From Microbacterium sp. PM5 (GTDB lineage Bacteria; Actinomycetota; Actinomycetes; Actinomycetales; Microbacteriaceae): a stretch of 64,000 nucleotides of DNA. Position 1 is the first letter of the stretch. Every line of letters starts with the position of its first letter. Below the pieces are notes generated by a model, which was not told the DNA's origin, ran no database searches, and worked only from the letters and a program-made list of their open reading frames with translations. Where the stretch lies: positions 342,346-406,345 of the forward strand of contig NZ_CP022162.1 of NCBI RefSeq assembly GCF_003293595.1, read 5' to 3'. A program made the position numbers and the translations under genes. This document shows, piece after piece, positions 1-9,445 of the stretch.

Positions 1-9
1 TACGGGCTT

Positions 10-2184
10 ATGGCCTCTAGCGGCTCATACGAGTACAAGGCCCTCGAGCCCGTCACCAACGAGCAGGACGGTGTGCTGGAGAGGCTCGCAGCTGCCAAGT
101 GGGGTGATCTCAGCAAAGTCCCGTACCAGACGCCTGCCGAGGCTGCCGAGGACCTCCTTAGCGGCATGAATTACCAGCAGCGAGCCGACATGGTAACCGT
201 CGCCTTCCGGGAGTCTGATAGCCCGACGCGCTCCTCCAAGCGGTTGACGATCGTCTACAGGGATCAAGGCTGTGGGATGGAGCCAGGGGCTATTCCTGGA
301 ACTATCTTCGCTCTCGGTTCGAGCCACAAGATCGACACTAGGTGGCACCAAGGCGCGTTCGGCATCGGTGGCGCAAGCACCTATCGGAATGCGAAGGCCG
401 TCGTGCTGGTGACTCGACGCGCGCCCGAGATGGAGCCGGCCGACGACCGCATCGCGGTGGCGGTCGTGTTGTGGGACGCCCATGGAAAGGGCCAGACAGC
501 CTCCTACCTCGTCACCACTGACTGGGAAACGAACTCGGCGGCGCAGCCGTGGTCGGCGCCGGCCAGCGCCTACCCTCAGTTCGAGCCCGGCACCCATCTG
601 GCGCTGGTGTCCTACGGTGTCGAGGGTTTCCACCGTGCCCGGTCCGGTGACGAGCGCTCGTTCGACATGGTGCTCAACACGCGCCTGTTGTCGCCCATCA
701 TGCCCGTTCGTTTCACTAACGAGATTACGCGGGGGAAGAACGAGTACCTCCGCGGCCTCAGCAGACGGCTCGCCGACAACCCTAGCCCCGAGCGACTCGA
801 GGACGACGAGGAGATGCTCTACACCTTCGGCGGCGTCAGCTACAAGCTGCCGGTGAGGTACTGCGTTTTTCCGACTGGGGACAAGGGGACTCGCCGCCGG
901 TTCGTCGCCAAGGGCCATGCGCTCGTCTTCACGTCCAACGGTCAGGTCCACCACCATTGGACTCCGGCGGATTTCCGCCTGCGTACCTCGCTGAACAAGC
1001 TCTACGAGCGGATCTTCGTAGTCGTCGAGACCGACGACCTGCCCATCGAGCACAGGACGGCGTTGTTCACGCCGGACCGGTCACAGTTGCTGTCGAATGA
1101 GGCGGCGCTTCAACTCGAGGACCAGGTGGCGGACTTCCTGGATAACTGGCACAAGCTGCGCGAGCTCAACAACCAATTGGTCCGGGAGGCGATCTCGTCC
1201 GCGAGCGGGGGACGCTCCGCGCTCGACGTCGGCCGACGCATTGCCACGGCGCTGAAGGTCAAGGGTTTCAATCTCGGGGGATCCGGTGGATCCGCGGGAG
1301 GCGGGGCGACGGGCACCGGCGGCCCGCGGGTCCGGAAGAAGGTTGAGACCTACCCCGACCCGACCACCCTCGAGGGCCCAGACAAGCTCATCGTGGAGGA
1401 CGGCAAGGTGCGCTATCTCGAGTACATGCTGAACGCCGTCGACGACTTTCTCGACAGTGGGCGCGGCGCGCTGTCGTTCACGACCGACCATCCGGACATT
1501 AAGCCCTTGAAGCACATCGTGGTCGGTCGGCTTCGCGACGGCTACGTCCGTGTGCAGTTGCAAGTGCCCGAGGGAGCCACCGAGGGCGAGTTCACCCTGA
1601 CGGCTTCGCTTGACGGCTGGCACCGGGCGTCCGGCGGCATCGGATCGACGATGTCCTACACGACCGCTCTCGTAGTCGTCGACGAGATGCCTGGGAGGTC
1701 TGGCGGCGGCAACGGCCATGGCAGTGGCGGCGCCGGCGAGGGTGGTCAAGTGGCGGTGCTCTGGCAGACACCCGAGGAATACGGCAACGGCTGGAATAAC
1801 TCTGTTCCCGGAGGCGTGGACGAGATCGAGGCCGCAACACTCGCGTCGGAACGGGAGGAGTACAAGGAGCTGGCTAAGCTCGGCCAGCAGCGCATCCCGA
1901 CGATCGTGCTCAACAGCACTTATTCACCGTACAAGGGCTACATCCAGATGCGCGCCAAGGAGCTCACCGATACCGGCGCCCAGGAGGCGTCAGACCGCTA
2001 CGCTGTCGGCACCGGTCTGGGTCTGTTGCTGCTGCATGAGGACCTCAAGGCGCGGCAGCAGAAGAGCAAGAAGCCCGTAGACCCCGAACAGGCGGCGGCT
2101 GCAAGGCAGGCGGTCGCGCGATCGGTCCTGCTCATGATGCCCGCCTTCGACACCCTCGCTCGCGCGGCGGGTATCGAGGATTAG
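10..2184 (+). CDS. HSP90/GHKL-type ATPase domain protein (5' end uncertain)
   Basis: Seen: a 724-residue frame with two GHKL ATP-binding signatures, DQGCGM at residues 85-90 (the D-x-G-x-G motif) and GAFGIGGAS at 115-123 (the glycine-rich lid loop). The N-box helix (about residues 42-55) lacks the usual Asn, so ATPase activity cannot be assumed. A Gly-rich linker at about 417-442 separates the N-terminal ATPase half from a C-terminal half that I do not recognise. The frame is open to the window edge and no ribosome site is visible in the nine bases before the ATG, so the true start may lie upstream. Known: HSP90-like ATPase genes occur in bacterial defence islands. Inferred: an accessory or defence role, from the neighbouring NERD, nuclease, glycosylase and SIR2 genes. 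The specific function is unknown. Confidence 0.75.
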   Translation: MASSGSYEYKALEPVTNEQDGVLERLAAAKWGDLSKVPYQTPAEAAEDLLSGMNYQQRADMVTVAFRESDSPTRSSKRLTIVYRDQGCGMEPGAIPGTIFALGSSHKIDTRWHQGAFGIGGASTYRNAKAVVLVTRRAPEMEPADDRIAVAVVLWDAHGKGQTASYLVTTDWETNSAAQPWSAPASAYPQFEPGTHLALVSYGVEGFHRARSGDERSFDMVLNTRLLSPIMPVRFTNEITRGKNEYLRGLSRRLADNPSPERLEDDEEMLYTFGGVSYKLPVRYCVFPTGDKGTRRRFVAKGHALVFTSNGQVHHHWTPADFRLRTSLNKLYERIFVVVETDDLPIEHRTALFTPDRSQLLSNEAALQLEDQVADFLDNWHKLRELNNQLVREAISSASGGRSALDVGRRIATALKVKGFNLGGSGGSAGGGATGTGGPRVRKKVETYPDPTTLEGPDKLIVEDGKVRYLEYMLNAVDDFLDSGRGALSFTTDHPDIKPLKHIVVGRLRDGYVRVQLQVPEGATEGEFTLTASLDGWHRASGGIGSTMSYTTALVVVDEMPGRSGGGNGHGSGGAGEGGQVAVLWQTPEEYGNGWNNSVPGGVDEIEAATLASEREEYKELAKLGQQRIPTIVLNSTYSPYKGYIQMRAKELTDTGAQEASDRYAVGTGLGLLLLHEDLKARQQKSKKPVDPEQAAAARQAVARSVLLMMPAFDTLARAAGIED

Positions 2185-2217
2185 GTGTAGATCGCGACTG
2201 AGCAGTGAGCCGCGATG

Positions 2218-2247
2218 AGGGGGCCCGGGCTCAAGTCCGGGCGCCCT
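2218..2247 (+). terminator. hairpin after the GHKL ATPase gene
   Basis: Two 11-base arms (2218-2228 and 2237-2247) pair with a single mismatch around an 8-base loop, 34 bases after the stop codon. No T-run follows, as is common for actinobacterial terminators. It could act on either strand. Confidence 0.5.
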
Positions 2248-2631
2248 CTCCCTGCCGCCTCGCGCAGACGAACGGGCAGCGGCGTCGCCGAACACTCAGT
2301 GCCGCCACCCGACTTACCAGGTGAATCGAGTGGCGTTTCCCGCGGCGTCACCCGTGTGGATGCTAGGCGGCGAGGCGTTGAATCGGCCCACGAGAGATTC
2401 CGCCCAGGCCGCTTCCACCATGCGATGGCGGAACGGCCACAGTACAGACCGACCGACCTAGTCGAGCCGCCCAGCAATAGAACAACCGAGGCGACTCGGT
2501 GGAAAACTGCTGGCCCACGAACAATCAAGTACAAAAGCAATGCACGCAGGCATCCATGATGGTCGGCGGCATCTAAAGCTATCCGGCTCCACTTACCTGC
2601 ATCCAAGAAAAATACCTGGATAGGGGACAAA
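2248..2631. other. intergenic stretch without a recognisable gene
   Basis: About 380 bases between the ATPase hairpin and the NERD pseudogene. Short frames exist on both strands, but they show no motif, no ribosome site and no codon bias typical of the neighbours. Nothing else is recognised here. Confidence 0.5.
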
Positions 2632-3294
2632 TCACGGCTCGTTCGACCAGGTCACCTCGGCGCGAACGGCCGCCACCACTACCGCCAGCTGAGTGGGCTC
2701 GAGAATCGGCTTCTGCTTCTTCAACCACCGCACGAGCTGGGGCGCCGTCAGCACCGCGATGTCGTCCGGCTGCTCGCGAATGGTGATCTCTTTGGCGCCG
2801 ACGATCACGATCGCGCCGCGCACAGGGACGCTCGAGCCGATCACGGCTTCGAGCAGTTTTTGGGTTCTCGCGACATCGTAGCGCGTGTTCCGCAAGTGGT
2901 CTGTCTTCTGACCACTGACGAGCAGCCGGCGACTTCCGACCCAGATGCGCGCGCCTTCGTGGAACTTCGAGTTGATGGTGAACACACCGGCCGCGCCGAC
3001 GACCACGTGGTCGATGTCGCTCCCGCGCGTGCCGGCCGGCACCGGATGAAGCACCGTCTAGCCGCCGTCGAGCGACTCAAGACGCGCTGCCACGTCCAAC
3101 TCACCAAGCGCGCCGAGATACCACGGACGCGAATCCTCGGAGAGCGGCGATCGGCCGAGGAACCGCGCGAATCCTGAACGCGGGAGGACGTCTGCTTGAA
3201 CGCGGAGGCACTCGGCCATGACGGACGCCGCGGCGACCGACCCGAAGGCGTGCGTAGCGTCGGTGGGCAGATGAGGGGGGATTTCAGTTGTCAT
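2632..3294 (-). pseudogene. NERD-domain protein gene split by an in-frame TAG
   Basis: Seen: two fragments of 78 and 140 residues lie in one reading frame, separated only by TAG at 3060-3058. Joined, they give a 220-codon NERD (nuclease-related) protein: GALGELDVA near residue 65, then DIDHVVVG at 93-100 and GVFTINSK at 103-110. The core pattern I-D-H-x(n)-G-V-x-x-I-x-x-K is intact. Known: NERD proteins normally have an aromatic residue, commonly Trp, just before the V-L-H strand, where this stop falls, so a TGG-to-TAG change is the simplest explanation. NERD domains are related to restriction-type nucleases. Inferred: recently inactivated, since both halves remain clean. A GTG after the stop could initiate the second half, but that product would lack the first helix and its Glu. 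Sequencing error or readthrough are alternatives. Confidence 0.75.
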
Positions 3295-3440
3295 CGCGCT
3301 GATTCTATGGACACGCGCTTCGCATGCTCAGCTCGTATGGCGCCCGCGCGTCGGGCATCTGTGCCGGGTATGCGACACGGAGACCGGTGCGACGGGGCAT
3401 CGCGCAGCCAGGTGCGGATGGTGTCGCAGAGGCCGACCGC

Positions 3441-4142
3441 TCACTGACGATCTCGGTAGTCGCGAAGCAAGCGATGGACGTAGCTGCGGAGACTTTGCTC
3501 GCCCGCTAAGGCTGGCAATACACCGTCGTCGTACTCAACCCCCGGCGACCCAGCGAGAAGTGCAATCGCCGAGGACTTGGCGACGGTGCAGACGAACGCT
3601 TGCGCTTTCGCGGACGAGTCTCGTCTTAGACCGAGAAACTCCCGTCCGGTGCCGAGCTTCACCGCTTTCGTCCAATACTTGGCTTCAATGACCAGGAAGG
3701 CCGCCTTGCTTTGGGGGTCGACACCGACCGTGCGACACCGGTTCGCGTCCTTCTCCGGAATGACTAATACGTCTGCTTCGTGGAGCACTCTAGACCTCCC
3801 CACGAAACGTACACCCGTGTGCACCTCTAGTGGAGGGCGGTTTCCGACTGTTAGGCGTGCGTGGGTGAAGTGGGCGCCGGGCGCACCCGTACTGAAGATC
3901 CGTCCAGGACTGCGTCGGAGGTGCAGTTGGCTGGCGGCCCCGCTGCCATCTCGTAGCTCGACGAGGTAGCCAGCTATCTTCGCTGCCTCGAGCACTAGTC
4001 CGAATAGGTAGGCCTCGTAGAGGTCGTTCCCAGGGGTAGCGGTCGCGGACATGGTTGTGGGGAATGCTTGGGGCAGTTGAGCGCGTAGCTGAGCCAGAAG
4101 TTGGCTCGGGGTGGAGGCCGTAGGGATCGCGGAGGCCATCAC
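3441..4142 (-). CDS. PD-(D/E)XK nuclease-like protein
   Basis: Seen: 233 residues. Glu43 in a helix (NDLYEAYLFG), Asp124 in HEADVLVIPE, and E-A-K at 153-155 in FLVIEAKYW form the helix-E, D, E-x-K pattern of the PD-(D/E)XK fold. The order and spacing suit a compact restriction-endonuclease-like domain. It overlaps the upstream 191-aa gene by four bases (ATGA, 4139-4142), so the two are probably translated together. Inferred: a DNA- or RNA-cleaving effector or a restriction-type enzyme. No methyltransferase is visible nearby, which argues against a classical type II system within this window. The family within the superfamily is not recognised. Confidence 0.6.
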   Translation of the reverse strand: MMASAIPTASTPSQLLAQLRAQLPQAFPTTMSATATPGNDLYEAYLFGLVLEAAKIAGYLVELRDGSGAASQLHLRRSPGRIFSTGAPGAHFTHARLTVGNRPPLEVHTGVRFVGRSRVLHEADVLVIPEKDANRCRTVGVDPQSKAAFLVIEAKYWTKAVKLGTGREFLGLRRDSSAKAQAFVCTVAKSSAIALLAGSPGVEYDDGVLPALAGEQSLRSYVHRLLRDYRDRQ

Positions 4143-4714
4143 GAGTTTCTCCAGTTTGGTCGGGTCGAGTTGAGCCTTTCCTCTTGTGGTTCCAGCCAGT
4201 CTGCGCGCGACACCCCAGTTACCTCGCGCAGCTGTCGCAACGTGTCGAGAATTCCCTTGGCCGCGTCCATCCTGCCTGCGCTGGGCGCAGTCACGGCTCT
4301 CGGCTCGTTCTCGAATGGATGCGACCGACGAGGACTGGCTTCTTCAGCGAGGTTCGCAGGGTCGCTGCTGAACAGAATCTTCAGGGCCGCGTTCTCCGGC
4401 AGAAACTCGCGAGCCATCTCTACGGTGCGTTCTTCGACGTCGATTGTTCCGGCGACGGCCACTTCGATTAGGTCAATCAGGCCGGATAGTTGTTCCGTCA
4501 CGGTGAGATGCCGGTGACGGACATCGCTCGGCAGAAGCTTTCGCGAGTCTGCCCTGCCTGACTTCTTCGGAGTGTTCTCCCCAACGTTCTCGACGACGCG
4601 ACCGTTAGCTACGGCGTCGAGATGCTGTTCGACGAGCTCGTTCAACCCAATCTCTGGGGAGCGAAGGAGTTGCACGATGTCGTCGACAACCTGGCGGGCG
4701 TCTTCGTCGCGCAC
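4139..4714 (-). CDS. hypothetical protein, upstream partner of the nuclease-like gene
   Basis: I do not recognise this 191-residue protein. It starts with GTG, has no signal peptide or membrane segment, and is rich in charged residues with long stretches likely to be helical. Its last four bases overlap the start of the PD-(D/E)XK gene, so translational coupling is likely. By position it could be the sensor, inhibitor or specificity partner of that nuclease. That is inference from gene arrangement only. Confidence 0.55.
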   Translation of the reverse strand: MRDEDARQVVDDIVQLLRSPEIGLNELVEQHLDAVANGRVVENVGENTPKKSGRADSRKLLPSDVRHRHLTVTEQLSGLIDLIEVAVAGTIDVEERTVEMAREFLPENAALKILFSSDPANLAEEASPRRSHPFENEPRAVTAPSAGRMDAAKGILDTLRQLREVTGVSRADWLEPQEERLNSTRPNWRNS

Positions 4715-4915
4715 CGCTAACCCCCTAAAATGGCGGACCTAGAAGGTCACCTTTGCTTCTGGCACGCGAACTATTCGCTGGATTGCGATCGTCGCACAAT
4801 GTCGACCGTAACGCGCGATGACACGACGGACCGGCTTGACCTATCCGCCTGCAGGTCGCGCGAGGGGACCGGCTTGCGGGCCGCTGCAAGCACCATTGAC
4901 ATCTCTACGCCGGAG

Positions 4916-5611
4916 TCAGTTCGACCAATCAAGGAGCGGGTTCGTCCCCAAGAACATGCTGGCCTTTGTGAATGGAGGATCCTGCCCGAGCAGCGGGCGG
5001 TTGGCGCGACTAGCCCGGGGGTGGGCGTTCTCGAATCGCCGGTGTCTGGTATTCGAGACTTGAACGCTGTCTGCGAGATCAACAGCGAACTCACCCCAAA
5101 GGAGCCATGCCACGCGGTCGCTCTTCGCCGCGACCAACTCCAGGACCGCGCGCGTGAAGTCCTCCCACATCGACGTGTCAGGAGTCTTCGCCCCAATGCG
5201 ATGGGTCAATGCGGCATTCAGGAGGAGAACTCCACGGTCAGCCCAGGGAGACAGATCGTTGCTTAGAGGGCTCAGATTCAGATCACGACGGAGCGATCCG
5301 AAGATCTTCCCAAGAGACTGCGGTCGGCCAACGCGACCAACGGACGGCATCGAGAACGCAAGCCCGTGCGCGTGGGCCGGATCTGGATAGGGGTCCTGAC
5401 CAAGGATCACGACACGCACTGAAGCGAGGGGCGTGAGATGGAATGCACGGAACACGTCCGTGCGTCGCAGTGGAGAGACTGCTCCCGGCCTGGCCGAATA
5501 GAGAGCGTCGACCACTGCATAGAGGCTATCTAGGTCGAGCGTCCGGGGCAGTGCGTCCGCCCATGACGCCGGCAATCTTGAGTAGTCCGCGACCTGCACG
5601 GCAACGCTCAT
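4916..5611 (-). CDS. divergent family-1 uracil-DNA glycosylase
   Basis: Seen: 231 residues, normal length for Ung. The water-activating motif is GQDPYPDP (71-78): Asp73 and Tyr75 are kept, but the usual His after Tyr is Pro. The base-recognition strand LLLNAALTH keeps Asn132. The C-terminal loop normally reads HPSPLS; here it is HPRASR with His197 kept, so the Leu that intercalates into DNA in Ung is missing. Known: Ung excises uracil from DNA, and DNA glycosylases that remove modified phage bases (Brig1) have been described as antiviral. Inferred: given the changed loops and the defence-type neighbours, it may act on another base or serve a defence role. Ordinary uracil repair is still possible. 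It is transcribed away from the SIR2 gene, with about 210 bases between them. Confidence 0.8.
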   Translation of the reverse strand: MSVAVQVADYSRLPASWADALPRTLDLDSLYAVVDALYSARPGAVSPLRRTDVFRAFHLTPLASVRVVILGQDPYPDPAHAHGLAFSMPSVGRVGRPQSLGKIFGSLRRDLNLSPLSNDLSPWADRGVLLLNAALTHRIGAKTPDTSMWEDFTRAVLELVAAKSDRVAWLLWGEFAVDLADSVQVSNTRHRRFENAHPRASRANRPLLGQDPPFTKASMFLGTNPLLDWSN

Positions 5612-5820
5612 CGCCTCGCGCTCCTCACCGCCTCAACCTATCTCGACGCCGACACCACGTAGCAACTCAAGGACCGACCTATGCGCCCAGATGGGGCCGG
5701 CCCGATCGTTCATGTCGGAAACCTGCACTCCCATCTAGTGCCCCGCCGGGACGGACGGTTGCGCCAGCGGCCGGAGCATCAAGGAGGATTGAGCGGAAAA
5801 GCCGTGAGAGATTCTACGGG

Positions 5821-8800
5821 GTGAGGCTTACCAACGATATCGACGTCCCAAACGACCCGTTGGCAGCCGCACGTAACGTCCGACTGGTCTTGTTCGTCGG
5901 TGCGGGCGTATCTATCAACGCACCGTCTAGCCTGCCGCTCTACGACGGCCTGGCTCGCACAATCGCTCAAACTCTCGGCGAGGAGTACGACGCTACTCTC
6001 ACCCCGGACCGGTTCCTGGGTCAGCTAATGCAGGCGCATCCGCTCGTCAAGGATCAGGTGCGCGCGATCACCGGGAGTGCTCAGTCGCTTCTCAACGCCA
6101 ATCACCGAGCACTCGCTCGCCTCGCGACCGCAGCCGGTGCGCCGATCGTTACGACGAACTACGACCTACACATTGAAGCCGCAGCCTCCGAGACAGCCCT
6201 GAGTCTCGGCGAAGAGTACTCCGGGCCTGCTCTGCCACTGGGGAGAGAGGTTCGGGGGCTCGTCCACCTACATGGCTCCGCGTCTCGTCCAGCGTCGGAG
6301 CTCGTGGTCACCGACGACGACTTCGGGCGGGGCTATCTCACCGACGGGTGGGCTCGACGATTCGTGCAGGATCTCTTCGAGCACTGGACAGTGCTCTTCG
6401 TCGGCTACAGCCACAGCGATGTAGCCATGACGTACTTGGCCCGTGGGCTTCCGCCGAGCGCGCAGCCTCGGTTCGTGCTCACCGACGAGCCGAGCAGCCC
6501 CCGGTGGGAGAACCTCCGGATCACACCGGTGGCATATCCAAGCGACGACGAACACGCGGCCCTTCCCCTGGCGTTGGACGCATGGGCGTCGTTGATGAAC
6601 ATGGGTGTCTTGGACCACCACGCGCGCGCGAAGGAACTCGCGGCCGGGGCTCCTCCGTCAGTGCCGGAGGAAGCGGACTACCTCGCCGATGTGCTGAACA
6701 CACCGTCGGGGGCACGGGGCTTTGTAGCCGCGGCGACGGGCTACGAGTGGCTCCGGTGGGCTGAGGAACAACCGGCATTCGCGGTGCTTTTCAGTATGGG
6801 ACGAGTCGAGAACGAGGCGTCTCGGGTTCTGGCAGGGTGGTTCGTCGATGAGTACGTCTCGGTTCCCGAGCGTTCGGCGCTCGCGCTTGGCATTGCCGCT
6901 CGGCTCGGACCGGTCATATCGACCGAACTCCAGTGGGAGATATCCCGCGCCGCGCGCGCGTTGCGAGCCACGGCGCCCGAAGATGCGCGTCGCTGGATGA
7001 CCATTCTGATCGCCGCGTTGCGAACAGACCCCGCAGAGTCAGGCCTGACCTGGTTCGTTGGCTAGGGCAACCCGCTATCGGGAGTCGATGCGCTCCCGTT
7101 GCTTCGCCGCGCGCTTGTACCCCGCCTCGTGCTGAAGGAAGACCACCCATGGTTCCCAACCGACGAAGACGAGACGCAGCCGCGTCGCGTATCGGCAGCG
7201 ATCGAGTGGGCGACCTCAGACAAAATCCTGAAGAAGTTGTGGGAGCAGATCGCCGAGGAAGCGGATGAGAGCGCTGACCGGGTGCTTCAGATCGCGGAAC
7301 AGGCACTGACGGACGCCTATGAACTGTTGCGTGCGTTCGATCCGGAGCGCACTTTCGATCCTTGGTCCTTTCGCCGCTCCGCAATCGAACCGCATGAACA
7401 GGACCGGTTCGGCGATGAGGAGAGCACCGTCATTGACATGCTCCGCGACAGCGCCGCGCTCACCACGTCGAACAGCGCTGACCTATCGGCCAGATGGCTC
7501 ACGAGTCCCCACGCTCTCTTCCGAAGGCTCGGACTGCACCTGGCCATCGAGTCTCCACACCTGAGCGGCGACGAGAAGTGCGTGACCGTGCTCGGCGGTC
7601 TACTTTACGACCCTGAAGCGAAGCACGAACTCTTCCGTCTACTTCAGGTCGTCGCACCTGACCTGAGCCCTGACTCCCGGCAACAGTTACTCGCAGCCGT
7701 TCTCGCTGGCCCCCCGCGTGATGACCCGGTGGAGGGGGTCGAATCACGATTCCGCCGCAGAGCGATCTTCGACCGAGCCGAGTGGCTCAGCAGGTACGCC
7801 ACGCCCTGGCCGGAACTGGACGCCGCCATCTCTGAGATCCGCGAAGAAGAGCCAGAGATGGGGATTCGTCCTCACCCGGACCTCGATCACTACATGACAT
7901 CGGGCACGTGGGGCGGAAAGATGCCGCACACCGTCGATGACTTTCTTGCGCGCGTATGTGAGAACGGGGCACGCTTCAGCGTCCAGTCGCTGCTCGACCT
8001 CGACTATTCGGAACGAAACTTCGACGAACCAACGTGGGATGACACCTGCAAACTCATACTAGAGGCCGCGGCGGCGCAGCCCGCAATCGGTCTTGAGCTG
8101 CTGCCGGAAGTCGCGCTCGGGCCCGTCGCGCAGCACCATGATCTCCTCGGGGCGATTCTGCACGGATGGAGCCAAAGCGCGCTCCTCGTGGAGCGGATCG
8201 ACGACCTCGTCGGCGCGTTAGGAATGCTGAGCGCCAGACCCGAGCTCACTCGAGCCGTGAGTGAGGTGCTGAAGTCAGTCTCGAAACCATCGGAGGGTGC
8301 AGTAGATCCTCCAGTGCTGGAACGGCTCGACACGATTGCGTCCGAGCTGTGGGTGAAGAACGCGCCTGGGTTCGATCCCGGGAAATGGAGCGATTCCCTC
8401 ATGCGCGGCTTGAACGCGTGGCCTGGCATCGTGGCGCAGTATTGGCTGAATCGCATCGCGTCAAGGTGGCAGGCGGCACCTGAACGATGGGCGGGACTTG
8501 ATGCGGCCGAAGCCACCGCGCTGAAATCTATGCTGTACTCGCCAACGCCCGCACAGTCCGCTGCCGCCAGCCTGCTGACCGGGAAGCTCCATTTCCTGTT
8601 CGCCGCTGCCTCGGTGTTCACCGCAGCGCACGTGTTCCCGCTGTTCGACCCGGACCCGTCTGAGTTTGCACCTGACGCTTGGTTCAGCTTCCTCCACGAG
8701 CCGAGAACTCCACCAGATCTCCTCGACGCGGGCTTCTGGCAGCTCCTTCTTCGTTCCGCGGATGCCGGCACGAGCCGTGAAGGCCATATGTCCAACCGAT

Positions 8801-9445
8801 ACTGGAGGACAATGGCGTCCGTCGCGACGTTCTCCGCCGCGACATCCGTGGATCGCCCCGCCTTGATCGATCTTCTGGCGGCGCCGGAGCGCGCGGGCCA
8901 ACTCACGGAGTTCATCCGAGCGCTAAGCGAAACCGTGGGTGAGCTCGACGACGCTGGCCGTGAGGCGCTTTGGTCATCCTGGCTGAAGAAGGCGATCGAG
9001 ACGCGCCAAGCCGCTGCTCCAGGCGTCCAACCCTCGACGGAGAAGACGGCCTGGGGGGGACCTCGCCCTCGAACTCGGAACCGCCGACGCACTGACGCTC
9101 ACGGCGGCGTGCCCCGGTGCCATGGGCGACCGCACGAGATTCCATCACCTTGAGGCACCGGTCGCGCAGCCGATCGGGGACTTGCTGGTCAGGATCGCCA
9201 CCACTCGATTGCGCTTGACGGAAAGTATCGACTGGCACTTGAGATACGAGTTGGAGGAGCTCGCTGAGCGCGTGAAGCCTGCCGCTAACTCCGCGTCACT
9301 TCGTGCGCTCGCCGAACTCGCCGTCGCACGCGGCGTTCACGAAGCTCTCTCCTGGATCAGTTCCTCGGTCCGGCGGCGATCAGACCCGCACCGACCACTA
9401 GGCGTAACCATCGTCAACCCGCTCGAAAGTGCGATTGGGCGGTGA
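5821..9445 (+). pseudogene. large SIR2-domain gene (DSR-like) broken by TAG and a frameshift
   Basis: Seen: a GTG start at 5821 is chosen because upstream codons are antisense to the glycosylase or lack family sequence. An AAGGAGG at 5781-5787 fits no close in-frame start. The SIR2 NAD-binding core has GAGVS at 27-31, TTNYD at 111-115, LHG at 150-152 and FVGYSHSD at 194-201. The frame stops at TAG 7063-7065 (codon 415) and then continues in the same frame to about 9052, where a run of seven G (9053-9059) shifts it by one base. The +1 frame carries coherent protein to 9445. Removing one G and reading the TAG as sense gives about 1,207 residues with a long C-terminal part of no known motif. Known: long SIR2 proteins such as DSR1 and DSR2 kill infected cells by NAD+ depletion. 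Inferred: an inactivated or truncated relative. A shorter SIR2-only product of 414 residues could still be made. Confidence 0.75.

Noticed and set aside
2181..2630. 149-codon minus-strand frame between the ATPase and NERD genes
   Set aside because: No motif, spans the terminator hairpin and has atypical composition.
5443..5820. Upstream extension of the SIR2 frame
   Set aside because: Antisense to the glycosylase, Arg/Pro-rich and without SIR2-family sequence. GTG 5821 is a better start.
5779..5824. Possible short leader peptide (TTG 5789 to TGA 5822-5824) overlapping the SIR2 start
   Set aside because: The AAGGAGG is only one base from the TTG, too close for initiation, so the overlap is probably chance.
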